Source: UBA10348 sp002469915 (GTDB lineage Bacteria; Bacteroidota; Rhodothermia; Rhodothermales; UBA10348). From it: DNA of 64,000 nt. Below are positions 53,801 through 61,716 of this stretch, in pieces. The DNA lies in contig JAQWHM010000011.1 of NCBI GenBank assembly GCA_029249345.1, positions 62,001-126,000 on the forward strand, in the 5' to 3' direction. How positions within the stretch are numbered: position 1 is the stretch's first letter; each line of letters starts with the position of its first letter. The position numbers and the translations under genes were made by a program. The notes below the pieces were generated by a model. That model was not told where the DNA came from. It searched no databases and saw only the letters and a program-made list of their open reading frames with translations.

Positions 53801-53881
53801 CGAGAGGATGCAGATTTTCTGACCCAAACGTTAGACGCCGTTCTGTGCCAGGACTATGTCACGGCGCGACTTCGAAAGTAA
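50870..53881 (+). CDS. Tri-domain fusion: APH-type kinase / M23 (LytM) domain / class III aminotransferase-fold phospho-lyase
   Basis: A 1003-residue protein. Residues 1-345 are an APH/choline-kinase fold with Lys52 (AVFKIF), the catalytic HND and Asn of IIHNDANDYNVL (197-204) and LLDFGD (Asp222), resembling hydroxylysine or ethanolamine kinases. Residues 425-530 are an M23/LytM domain with intact zinc motifs HLGVD (H430, D434) and HLHF (H521, H523) but no signal peptide. Residues 570-1000 are a class III PLP enzyme with Asp808 (ADEVQVGMGR) and Lys838 in MGKPIGNGHP, the signature of the AGXT2L group (ethanolamine-phosphate and 5-phosphohydroxylysine phospho-lyases). Kinase plus phospho-lyase in one chain fits hydroxylysine breakdown. 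It is last in the hydroxyproline operon. Confidence 0.9.
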   Translation: MSKMPGRPVLTVPEAEALALELFGAAGTAAPLPSDRDLNFRLTLTDGSRAVFKIFNTIEDEAYLECQSDAMDWAAKAGLPVPKVIGRATAKLNGKNHLVRLVSWLDGTPLGDASPITAQMEFDLGALLGRMDRAMEGFEHPAAPNHFPWDFANVADTVSKHIHAIPEARKPLVEMGLNLYQEHVAPKWDVLPKAIIHNDANDYNVLVGSAQEYPRPITGLLDFGDLVHSARVGNPAVAATYLALHREDPVDALCQVIKGYTSIFELSELELEVFYSLVCIRLSVSVTMSAVQRALEPDNEYLSISEKGAWTTLEKLQHQHPRLVHYRLRDAAGYAPVPNSTFVVDWIQSHKDDFHPVILPARPGAPPVVFDFSVSSQEFDSEAINTPGVADKEIWDRTGNAVGIGRWDEPRLAYGGDQYATQSGERRTIHLGVDLFRPARTPVQAPLSGTVHSFCAHHARFDYGGCLILEHEPEKGLRFWTLYGHLSHDSVKNLVVGKSVEAGDVIAYLGPFEENGGWVPHLHFQIIVDRLDLEATFPGVASPSQRDVWCSLSPSPVDMLGIPQSAVAPRSPHVQDLLERRNRSISSALSVSYDRKLHIVRGWMQYLYDAEGHAYLDAVNNVPHVGHSNPRVVKALHRQMRTLTTNTRYLHETILDFSERLVATLPESLEVCFFVNSGSEANDLALRLARAATGKQDTVVLEGGYHGNSTSLIGISPYKFDGHGGKGRPATTHVVPMPDSYRGPFKGMTAETGAAYARFVESAVAQGTCAAFIAESVPGVGGQIVPPPHYLRAAAEHVRKAGAVFIADEVQVGMGRPGSTFWGFELDDVIPDIVVMGKPIGNGHPLGVVVTTRAIADAFDNGMEYFNTFGGNPASCAVGLAVLNEVRDQHLQQNALEVGTHLLSGLAKLAQRHAIIGDVRGVGLFIGLELVRNHEDLEPADVEASYVANRMRDKGILISTDGPLHNVLKIKPPMVFTREDADFLTQTLDAVLCQDYVTARLRK

Positions 53882-53907
53882 GACCAGAATGTGAATCTGA
53901 TAGGTAC

Positions 53908-55767
53908 TCAGCGCACGGTTCTGGGTGTTCGGTTCTCCGAAATCAATCCTTCCAGTTCCATAATTTTCAAGGCATTGGTAGTCGGACTAGGACCTGGGTG
54001 TAGCTTGTAATCAAAATGCATTTCCCGACCCTCGATGTGCTCCCTGAAATGATAGTTGGTGACTCCAGCCATCTCATCGGCCAACTTTGTCAAATCAAGA
54101 TCATGGGTTGAAACCATTCCCGAGCCATTCAGAGCAGACATCTGATGCAACAGTTCACGACTCCCAATGAGTCGCTCCCGGTTATTGGTCCCTCTAAACA
54201 CTTCATCGATGAAGTACAGTAGCGGAAAGGAAGATCCGGCTTCCAGTTCAGATAGCATCTTTTTCAATCGACGTACTTCTGCATAGAAAAAAGAAATCCC
54301 ATCGTTCACCGAATCGGCAACGCGAATACAGGTGTACAACCTTAACGGAATGACCTGCATAGCCCTAGCATGAACAGGGCCTCCCGAGTTAGCAAGCGCC
54401 AGGTTGATGCCAACTGTCCGAAGAAAAGTGCTTTTTCCGGACATATTAGAACCCGTGACAAGATCCAAATGCTGTAGTCCATCAATTTTGAAGTCATTGA
54501 CTACACACTCCTCGCGCGCCAGAAGCGGGTGCCCCATTTCTACGCAAGAGAGCATCCCTGAATGTGTGTCGCTCTTCACAAACTGTGGAAACGTATAGTC
54601 TGGATTAAGCCCAGCGAAGGTCGCCAATGAGCTCCCAGCCTCAAGTACTTGCAGGGCCTCAAGCCACTCGGGAAGAATATTGGCTAGGTCCGATTTAGTC
54701 CGCTCCAATAAGTATGCAAAAAGAAGCTCCCAGGGCATGATTAGGTTGGCAACAATTCGAAACACGTCGTTTCGTTGAGCGCTAGCAGCCATAGCCAACC
54801 GCATTACTCGCTTCGCAAACCTCGAAGGCAAGGCACCTCGTTTTTTTAACGGTGCTGCGACCTCTGCTAAGGTTGAGTCCCTTCTAAATTGAAACGACTC
54901 GATCAGCCCAAACACCGGCATTACGATTTCAAACTGCTCGTAGAGATGCTCTGCTTCATCAAACAAGTGTGCGTACAGTCGAAAATTGACCAGGTAGAAA
55001 ATGATATACGCTCCCAATGAATAGGTCCACCAACCCAGTTCAATAACGGAAATCAATTTCAATGTGAGGAGAAGCGGCGTAAGCACAGCCAGCACACTCA
55101 GCATGACCAACACCATCTTGAAGCGGCCATCAGTCTTGTGTGCACGCAACCAATCGAGAAGTACCTGACCCCGAAACTGCCCTCCTTCAGCAGGCAGTAC
55201 CAACGAGGTGAGTAATGATACCCTATCCCTAAAGCCCGTCAGTGGAATCAAATCACCAATGAGTCGCTGCCTCCACAACGTTGCTTCCGGATCTGGTTCC
55301 ATCTGAACAAGCCACTGGTGCAACCTCTCACTTCCTTCCCTAGAAAATGCGGTATCGATCAAATGATGAAGAGACTTTGCTCCATACAAGTCAAGATCAG
55401 CCTCAAACGGATGATCTAAGTCCGCTTCATCAGCACCTGAATAGGGTAGGTCCTTCCAGCTTCGACGTAACCGGGCCAAATGACGTGACTTAATGGTCAC
55501 GTACACTTTTCGACGCCGAATACCACGTGCAATTCTAGAATGGACCATCATCACGATGATAAATACACTCGAAATGAGGAAACCCAGGGTCCATGCTACG
55601 TCCGAGCGGCCCACTTCCGAGGCCCAAACCACAGAAATAACACCTACAAGGAAGATACCCATACGTGCCCGCGACATGCGCAAACTGGTCTTTTCCAGTC
55701 TGCGGATGTCGCGGGAAAGTCTGTCGACAAAACGCGTAAGATGTATTTCAATTGGGATAGCCGTCAC
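53908..55767 (-). CDS. Membrane MutS-like ATPase
   Basis: A 619-residue protein with a MutS-family ATPase core in its C-terminal third: Walker A TGSNMSGKSTFLRTVGINLA, Walker B-type YFIDEVFRGTN, and the later MVSTHDLDL. Upstream it lacks the MutS mismatch-recognition domain and instead has two membrane-helix pairs (about residues 45-70 and 215-265). It belongs to the short, membrane-bound MutS-like group found in Bacteroidota; it is not the canonical repair MutS. Its role is unknown. It ends 26 bases from the end of the fusion gene on the other strand. Confidence 0.88.
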   Translation of the reverse strand: MTAIPIEIHLTRFVDRLSRDIRRLEKTSLRMSRARMGIFLVGVISVVWASEVGRSDVAWTLGFLISSVFIIVMMVHSRIARGIRRRKVYVTIKSRHLARLRRSWKDLPYSGADEADLDHPFEADLDLYGAKSLHHLIDTAFSREGSERLHQWLVQMEPDPEATLWRQRLIGDLIPLTGFRDRVSLLTSLVLPAEGGQFRGQVLLDWLRAHKTDGRFKMVLVMLSVLAVLTPLLLTLKLISVIELGWWTYSLGAYIIFYLVNFRLYAHLFDEAEHLYEQFEIVMPVFGLIESFQFRRDSTLAEVAAPLKKRGALPSRFAKRVMRLAMAASAQRNDVFRIVANLIMPWELLFAYLLERTKSDLANILPEWLEALQVLEAGSSLATFAGLNPDYTFPQFVKSDTHSGMLSCVEMGHPLLAREECVVNDFKIDGLQHLDLVTGSNMSGKSTFLRTVGINLALANSGGPVHARAMQVIPLRLYTCIRVADSVNDGISFFYAEVRRLKKMLSELEAGSSFPLLYFIDEVFRGTNNRERLIGSRELLHQMSALNGSGMVSTHDLDLTKLADEMAGVTNYHFREHIEGREMHFDYKLHPGPSPTTNALKIMELEGLISENRTPRTVR

Positions 55768-55941
55768 GATCCAACTCCCGAAAACGGCACGCCGGGTAGC
55801 GCTAAATTTGAAATGGTCTCAGCATCGGTGCCGAGGGCTGGCTCTCGATCTGGTACTGCAGACCAAGTAGCCACCGAAACAAGGGTATTCATACTCAGCT
55901 AAAAACTGGAGGTTCTGGCGAGTAGTTCTTGGGTGCCCTTA

Positions 55942-56274
55942 CTACTGGCGCGCATTACGCACTAATCGAGTAGCGACCATGGCCGCCACACCACTTATGA
56001 TTCCAAACAGAGCCGATAAACCCCAAAGCACATCTGGTCCAAACCGGGTAAGAAGAACCCCCATCAGCCCAGCCCCCACAAACAGACCTAAAGCAAAGGA
56101 AAGTACCCCTAGTCGTGATTGTGACGGTGTAACATTTTGCCATCCGAGATACGTGCCTTGTAGAATAGATACTGCGATGAAGACCCAAAAATTCCCCACA
56201 ATAGGTAGATAGAGAAACGCTGAGGCGAAGAGGCCACCGAGTGCCGTCGTTACAACCCATTGACGATTATCCAT
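55942..56274 (-). CDS. Small four-helix membrane protein (110 aa)
   Basis: A 110-residue protein with about four membrane helices (residues 7-25, 28-45, 55-75, 82-102) and little outside them. No family recognised. It follows the sugar isomerase gene by 13 bases, so it is probably the third gene of the Gfo/Idh operon. Confidence 0.68.
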   Translation of the reverse strand: MDNRQWVVTTALGGLFASAFLYLPIVGNFWVFIAVSILQGTYLGWQNVTPSQSRLGVLSFALGLFVGAGLMGVLLTRFGPDVLWGLSALFGIISGVAAMVATRLVRNARQ

Positions 56275-56287
56275 ACATGAACCTCAT

Positions 56288-57286
56288 TTATTCTGTAAAC
56301 GCGGCGTCGAACGCGCGGCCCGATCCCTGGAAATCGACTGCACGAACAAATTCACATGCTTCTTCGGCACCATGCTCACGATCCATTCCAATGTCTTCCC
56401 ATTCCACAGAAAGGGGACCCGTGTAACCAACTCTATTCAGTGCTCGAATAATTTCCTCAAAATCAATGCTTCCCCGCCCTAAAGAGCGAAAGTCCCACTG
56501 CCTGCGCACATCGCCGAACTCGGTGTGTCCCCCAAAAACACCTGCTTCTGTTGCAGTAGGCGACCACCAGACATCTTTCATATGAGCATGAAAAATGCGA
56601 TCCCCAAATTTGAGAATGAAGGCTACATAATCCACACCCTGATAACCAAAGTGGCTAGGGTCATAATTAAACCCGAAGGATTTGCGTCTTCCGATAGCAT
56701 CGAGCGCCCGTTCGGCTGAAGCAATATCAAAGGCAATTTCTGCAGGATGTACCTCAAGGGCAAATCGTACGCCTACTTCATCAAATACATCCAAAATAGG
56801 ATTCCAACGATCTGCAAAGTCGTCAAACCCGTCATCGATCATCTTCGTAGGCAAGGGGGGAAACCCATATAACAAGTGCCAAATGGAGCTGCCCGTGAAG
56901 CCATTTACCACATCAACTCCCAGTTTTGCGGCAGCCCGAGCCGTATCCATAATTTCCGAGGCTGCACGCGTTCGGACACCTTCTGGATCACCATCGCCCC
57001 ACACGTGCTCTGGAAGAATGCTTTTGTGCCGCTCATCAATCAGATCGCATACCGCCTGACTCACAAGATGAGTACTGATGGCATGTACCTTGAGCCCATG
57101 CCGAGCCAGTAGATCGTGCCTACCTTGGCAGTAGGCTGGGTCTGAAAGGGCCTTCTGAACGTCAAAATGATCTCCCCAGCATGCTAACTCCAAGCCATCA
57201 TAGCCCCAAGAAGCGGCCTTTGCAGCTAAAACATCGAGAGAAAGGTCGGCCCATTGGCCGGTAAAAAGAGTTACGGGTCTAGACAT
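56288..57286 (-). CDS. Sugar phosphate isomerase/epimerase (xylose isomerase-like TIM barrel)
   Basis: A 332-residue AP-endonuclease/IolE-type TIM barrel. Likely metal ligands are visible in ALEVHPAEIAFD, NYDPSHFGYQG, FHAHMKDVWW and LSVEWED. Such enzymes act with Gfo/Idh/MocA dehydrogenases in catabolism of inositol-like or other polyols; the substrate is unknown. The ATG at 57286 is preferred over the longer frame from 57343, which would overlap the upstream gene. It lies 23 bases after the dehydrogenase gene. Confidence 0.9.
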   Translation of the reverse strand: MSRPVTLFTGQWADLSLDVLAAKAASWGYDGLELACWGDHFDVQKALSDPAYCQGRHDLLARHGLKVHAISTHLVSQAVCDLIDERHKSILPEHVWGDGDPEGVRTRAASEIMDTARAAAKLGVDVVNGFTGSSIWHLLYGFPPLPTKMIDDGFDDFADRWNPILDVFDEVGVRFALEVHPAEIAFDIASAERALDAIGRRKSFGFNYDPSHFGYQGVDYVAFILKFGDRIFHAHMKDVWWSPTATEAGVFGGHTEFGDVRRQWDFRSLGRGSIDFEEIIRALNRVGYTGPLSVEWEDIGMDREHGAEEACEFVRAVDFQGSGRAFDAAFTE

Positions 57287-57309
57287 AGTGTCGGTTCGTC
57301 TTGCGTTTT

Positions 57310-58449
57310 CTATTGAGGTGGAGTGTAGGAAGCATCTACCCAAGCTCGATTCGTGCTGGATTTGAGTGCCGTATGGATAAAGTGCACACCGCGCGCACCA
57401 TCCTGTACGCTAGGATGATCGCCATGTTGGCGAGTCGCCATGGCCTCGTATGCCGCCAAGTAAATGTTAGCAAAGGCTTCAATGAATGCTTCGGGATGCC
57501 CGGCTGGAATGCGACTCGCCCTAGAAGCGGCTTCTCCCAAATAGTCGTTTCCTCTTTTGAATATCTGCTCGGGCGCGTCGGGATAACGTACATGCAGCCA
57601 GTTGGGATGCTCTTGCTTCCATTCCAAGGAAGCCTTCGTACCGTAGACCCGAATGGTAAGATTATTTTCTTCTCCGATACTAATCTGAGAGCAGTACAGA
57701 ATGCCACGTGCGCCTCCCTTGTATCGAATCAAAACGGAGGCATCATCTTCAAGCGCTCGCCCCTCGACCATCGTCCCTAAGTCCGCCATCATTTCGTCCA
57801 TTTCTAGACCAGTGATGTAGTGCACCAGGTTCTCGCAATGGGTCCCAATATCGCCCAATGCTGAGGAAACGCCAGCTCGAGCCGGATCAGATCGCCAAGA
57901 CGCTTGTTTTTGGCCTGTAGACTCCAACAAGGTCGATAGCCAACCTTGTGGGTATTCTACCACGACTTTTCGGACGGTACCCAATTTGCCCTCGGATATC
58001 ATACCTCGCGCCTGCTTGACCATCGGGTATCCGGTATAATTGTGCGTCAATGCAAAGATCCTACCCGTTTCTGATACCGTGCGGCACAAATCTTCAGACT
58101 CTTCGACTGTAAGGGTCATCGGCTTATCGCAGACCACGTCAAAACCGGCCAGGAGTGCCGCTTTCGCTACGGGGTGGTGTAGGAAATTGGGTGTCACGAT
58201 GGATACAAAATCGATCCTGTTCTCGGTTCGAGCTGCTTCTGAGTCCAACATTTCCTGCCATGAGCCGTACACTCGACTTGGATCTAAAAACAGTTCTTTC
58301 CCCGTTGCAGCAGAGTTGTCGGGTGAGGATGAAAAGGCGCCGGCTACGAGTTCTGCCTTGCCGTCCATTCCAGCGGCTATTCGGTGAACGGCACCAATAA
58401 AGGCTCCTTGACCACCACCAACCATCGCGTATCTAAGCTTTCTATTCAT
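57310..58449 (-). CDS. Gfo/Idh/MocA-family NAD(P)-dependent oxidoreductase
   Basis: A 379-residue oxidoreductase. The N-terminal Rossmann motif YAMVGGGQGAFIGAVHR is followed by the conserved DVVCDKPMTLTVEES (catalytic-region Lys) and the C-terminal alpha/beta domain with DIGTHCENLVHYITG, which carries the His typical of the active site. It probably oxidises a sugar, sugar acid or inositol; substrate unknown. It is the first gene of a three-gene minus-strand operon with a sugar isomerase and a small membrane protein. Confidence 0.93.
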   Translation of the reverse strand: MNRKLRYAMVGGGQGAFIGAVHRIAAGMDGKAELVAGAFSSSPDNSAATGKELFLDPSRVYGSWQEMLDSEAARTENRIDFVSIVTPNFLHHPVAKAALLAGFDVVCDKPMTLTVEESEDLCRTVSETGRIFALTHNYTGYPMVKQARGMISEGKLGTVRKVVVEYPQGWLSTLLESTGQKQASWRSDPARAGVSSALGDIGTHCENLVHYITGLEMDEMMADLGTMVEGRALEDDASVLIRYKGGARGILYCSQISIGEENNLTIRVYGTKASLEWKQEHPNWLHVRYPDAPEQIFKRGNDYLGEAASRASRIPAGHPEAFIEAFANIYLAAYEAMATRQHGDHPSVQDGARGVHFIHTALKSSTNRAWVDASYTPPQ

Positions 58450-58503
58450 GTGGGTACATACAAGAATTAATGTTGCTATAACTTAAGGGAGAACCCATCA
58501 ACG

Positions 58504-58511
58504 TACCTTTG
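58504..58511 (+). promoter_or_regulatory. Possible -7 box of the two-component operon
   Basis: TACCTTTG matches the TAnnTTTG box; no convincing upstream TTTG at the usual distance. The response regulator starts 47 bases downstream. Confidence 0.3.
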
Positions 58512-58558
58512 CTTTTCAAGGCACATCGAATCAACTCAAACGGACGTAACGTCACATC

Positions 58559-59272
58559 ATGGCGAGTAAATATGTAGGAAGAGATCGGCCTCTCATTCTC
58601 ATCGTAGATGATGAAGAAGACCTCCTCGACTTGGTTCAGTATAACCTCAATAAGGAAAACTTTGACACTGTTCTTGCCTCAGACGGAATAGAAGGGCTAG
58701 AAAAGGCGAAAAAAGTCGTTCCAGACCTGATCGTTCTCGACATTATGATGCCCAGAATGGATGGCATCGAAACATGTCGTCACTTGAGAGAGCACGCTGT
58801 ACTCAGAACAATTCCTATTCTGATGCTCACCGCCAAAAGTGAAGAGGCCGATCACGTTTCGGGTCTCGAATCAGGAGCCGATATTTATTTAACCAAACCA
58901 ATTTCTATTCCTGTCTTTGTCTCTCAGGTAAAGGCACTGCTTAGGGGTGCAACTCGTTTTGACACCCCAACTAATGTACTTGTATCGGGAACGCTCAAAA
59001 TTGACCGCGATCGATATGAGGTCATCCGAGGGACTGAAAAACAGTCCATTCGGTTGGCACGCAAGGAGTTTGACCTACTTTACTTTCTTGCAACCCATCC
59101 CGGTAAAGTCTTCTCTCGCCAAGACCTTCTAGATCGTGTATGGGGTCTGGATGTCTACGTGGTGGACCGCACGGTGGATGTACATGTCCGCAAGATTCGA
59201 GAAAAGGTCGGGGAGCAGTACATTGAGACGATCAAAGGTGTAGGCTATCGCATGCCAGATTTGGGCGCTTAG
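58559..59272 (+). CDS. Response regulator, PhoB/OmpR type
   Basis: A 237-residue two-domain regulator. The receiver has the acidic pocket IVDDEEDLL and phospho-acceptor Asp61 in IVLDIMMPRMDG, with the Lys of LTKPISIP. The C-terminal winged-helix output domain contains VFSRQDLLDRVWG, TVDVHVRKIREKVG and GVGYRMP. It precedes its sensor kinase by 54 bases. Target genes are unknown; the layout resembles PhoB/PhoR of phosphate response. Confidence 0.95.
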   Translation: MASKYVGRDRPLILIVDDEEDLLDLVQYNLNKENFDTVLASDGIEGLEKAKKVVPDLIVLDIMMPRMDGIETCRHLREHAVLRTIPILMLTAKSEEADHVSGLESGADIYLTKPISIPVFVSQVKALLRGATRFDTPTNVLVSGTLKIDRDRYEVIRGTEKQSIRLARKEFDLLYFLATHPGKVFSRQDLLDRVWGLDVYVVDRTVDVHVRKIREKVGEQYIETIKGVGYRMPDLGA

Positions 59273-59326
59273 TCTGACCAACCCGACGTAGTCCGCCCAT
59301 CAACCAAACTGAATACACGCCTCCCG

Positions 59327-60415
59327 GTGAACGGTCTCCTTAAACGAATCCTACCCAAAAAATCGAGACGGAAGCCTTTTGTACTGCACAAACTGGCGAC
59401 TCGAATAGCGGGATACGTAGCCCTTTCAACAAGTGTTGTCATGGTGCTCGTTCAACTGACCCTGACCTCATGGTCATGGACGGCTCTGTTTCTGGTCGTG
59501 CTCGTAGCCACTGTTTCAGCGTATCAGGCTACCAAGCATGTCGTGGCTCGCCGACTCAAACTAGCCCGAACGGTTCTTCGACACATTCGAAAACACAAAT
59601 TCGAAAACCTCGAGATGGCCACGACCAGAAGAGGCGATGAATTGAACGACCTAATCAGACAGGTACATCGAACTGGGCAGGTGGTGGAGAAAGAATTGGA
59701 GGAAATGAAAAGGCTGGAGAGCTACCGTAGGGACTTCATTGGCAACGTATCACACGAATTAAAAACCCCCATTTTCGCCATTCGTGGATTTGGAGAAACC
59801 CTTCTTGGAGGGGCATTAGAGGACGAAGAAGTCAGTCAAAAATTTGTCCAAAAGATTGTGCGTAACGCAGACCGCCTTGGCACGTTGGCCGAGGATCTCT
59901 CCGATATTTCCCGTCTTGAAACTGGGCAGCGCACCATGCAGATTCAGCCGATATCCCTTAGGCGACTTGTTGCCGACGTGATCGAATCCGTTGAGTCTCT
60001 CGCCAAAAATGCTGATGTGCGCATTTCCACCTCCGTTTCTAAATCACTGCCTCCCGTTCAAGGGGATGCGCTTCAACTACGCCAGGTTTTATCTAACCTC
60101 GTAGTTAATGCGATCAAGTATTCGAATGAAGGGGATAAAGTGCGCATCAAAGCTCGAACGCTAAAGAAAAAAAGTATCCGCATCTCTGTGGTGGACACGG
60201 GAATAGGCATTGAAAAACAGAATCTTGACCGCCTAACCGAGCGCTTTTTCCGAGTTGATAAAAGTCGTTCTCGATCAGCCGGCGGTACCGGATTGGGACT
60301 GTCCATTGTAAAACACATTTTGGCTGCTCACGATCAGGTTTTAAAGGTCGAAAGCAAACCAGGAGTGGGGTCGACATTTAGTTTTGAATTGCCCCTTGCA
60401 GATCTCCCTGGTTGA
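59327..60415 (+). CDS. Membrane sensor histidine kinase (PhoR-like)
   Basis: A 362-residue kinase with two close membrane helices (about residues 30-66), a short charged linker, the phospho-acceptor His143 in GNVSHELKTPIFAIRG, and ATP-binding boxes (VVNAIKYSNEG, VVDTGIGIEKQNLDRLTERFFRVD, SAGGTGLGLSIVKHIL). It has almost no periplasmic sensing loop, so it probably senses within the membrane or via a partner. It starts with GTG at 59327 and overlaps the following MarR gene frame. Confidence 0.94.
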   Translation: MNGLLKRILPKKSRRKPFVLHKLATRIAGYVALSTSVVMVLVQLTLTSWSWTALFLVVLVATVSAYQATKHVVARRLKLARTVLRHIRKHKFENLEMATTRRGDELNDLIRQVHRTGQVVEKELEEMKRLESYRRDFIGNVSHELKTPIFAIRGFGETLLGGALEDEEVSQKFVQKIVRNADRLGTLAEDLSDISRLETGQRTMQIQPISLRRLVADVIESVESLAKNADVRISTSVSKSLPPVQGDALQLRQVLSNLVVNAIKYSNEGDKVRIKARTLKKKSIRISVVDTGIGIEKQNLDRLTERFFRVDKSRSRSAGGTGLGLSIVKHILAAHDQVLKVESKPGVGSTFSFELPLADLPG

Positions 60416-60914
60416 AGAGGTAACAATTCCGGCCAAGAGTCTACCTAAAGCCAATGACCTGACCACGATACTGTGCCTCTACCCTTTGCCTCTTACCTCT
60501 CCAGGTTCTCCTAGCATTCTCAGCCGTCTCACGTTATTGAATAGCGAGTTGACTGTTGCTGTGGGAGAAATTGCAGCTGAGCATCAAATTTCTGCCGCCC
60601 AGTTCGCTGTATTGCGCGTTTTGATCGAATCTTGGCCGGACCCACTCACGTGTTCAGATATTGGATGCAATTTGCTGGATCGGACTCCAGACGTTACTCG
60701 TCTGCTCGACAGATTGGATAAAGCAGGCCTTATTGACCGAAAACGCTGCACGGAAGACCGCCGCGTTACACATGTCCATCTGAGCACCGAGGGCAAATCA
60801 CGTACGATTGCGGTTGTGGAGCAGGTTAATAGATTTGAGCGACATCTGATCGATCGGCTCAGTACGGAGGAGCAACGTCTTTTAACCCATTTGTTGGACC
60901 GTATTCGCTTGTAA
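60384..60914 (+). CDS. MarR-family transcriptional regulator (start uncertain)
   Basis: A winged-helix regulator: HQISAAQFAVLRVLIESW, LTCSDIGCNLLDRTPDVTRLLDRLDKAGLIDRKR in short units, and the wing EDRRVTHVHLS. The MarR fold fills residues ~50-176. The frame starts with TTG at 60384 inside the kinase gene, and there is no ATG anywhere before the domain; a TTG at 60486 is another candidate. MarR proteins bind DNA as dimers and respond to small ligands. It sits between the two-component system and the transporter gene. Confidence 0.85.
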   Translation: MNCPLQISLVEEVTIPAKSLPKANDLTTILCLYPLPLTSPGSPSILSRLTLLNSELTVAVGEIAAEHQISAAQFAVLRVLIESWPDPLTCSDIGCNLLDRTPDVTRLLDRLDKAGLIDRKRCTEDRRVTHVHLSTEGKSRTIAVVEQVNRFERHLIDRLSTEEQRLLTHLLDRIRL

Positions 60915-60963
60915 TCGCGACTCGCAACTTTTAATCTATGCCTCCCCAGAATCTCGAGGAGAC

Positions 60964-61716
60964 ATGTCTAAAATCCATCTGCTGAGCCGACCACAAAAAC
61001 TGTACGTCATTTGTGCAGCCATCTTTCTTACCGCTCTCGTGGTAGCAGAAGCCACGGCAGGTAAGTTGTTTACGGTAATTCACCTCCCATTCGCACTGAA
61101 CATTCTGGGAACCTCCTTTACTGAAGTCACCATGACGGCCGGTGTCATCGCCTTTCCTATCACGTTCATCATCACGGACCTGCTGAACGAGTATTTCGGA
61201 AAGCCGGGGATCCGATTCGTGACCTACATCGGCATGGCGATGATCATGTTTGAGTTTGGACTCATCCAGGTCGCTATGGCCGTACCCACGTCCTCTATAT
61301 CACCTGTTCCTGACGCCGCCTTCGACACGGTATTCGGAGCAAGCGGCCGCATCATTATCGGTAGTCTCGTAGCCTATTTCGTTGGCCAGTTAGCCGATAT
61401 CAGTCTCTTCCACTGGCTTAGAGGACTGACTGATGGAAAGCACCTTTGGTTAAGAGCCACAGGATCCACCTTTGGATCGCAGTTTTTGGATACGTTTATC
61501 GTCCTTTTCATCGCTTTCTACGGCCCGATGACCATTCAGACGATCGTTGCCGTTACGCTTTTCAACTACGCCTACAAATTTATCGTAGCCATTGTGATCA
61601 CTCCTCTAATCTACGTCGCTCATTGGTTAATAGACCGATATCTGGGACAGGACGTTGCAGACGAGATGATCCATGCTGCTGAAACGGAAAAATCCATCTT
61701 AAAGGGTAATATCTAA
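60964..61716 (+). CDS. Queuosine precursor transporter (YhhQ/VUT family)
   Basis: A 250-residue inner-membrane protein with about six helices. The family signature FIITDLLNEYFGK is near residue 75, and GSTFGSQFLDTFIVLFIAFYG near 170, both typical of YhhQ/VUT proteins that import queuosine precursors or related vitamins. A strong GAGGAGA ribosome site precedes the ATG. It follows the MarR gene by 49 bases. No queuosine synthesis gene is visible in the window. Confidence 0.88.
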   Translation: MSKIHLLSRPQKLYVICAAIFLTALVVAEATAGKLFTVIHLPFALNILGTSFTEVTMTAGVIAFPITFIITDLLNEYFGKPGIRFVTYIGMAMIMFEFGLIQVAMAVPTSSISPVPDAAFDTVFGASGRIIIGSLVAYFVGQLADISLFHWLRGLTDGKHLWLRATGSTFGSQFLDTFIVLFIAFYGPMTIQTIVAVTLFNYAYKFIVAIVITPLIYVAHWLIDRYLGQDVADEMIHAAETEKSILKGNI

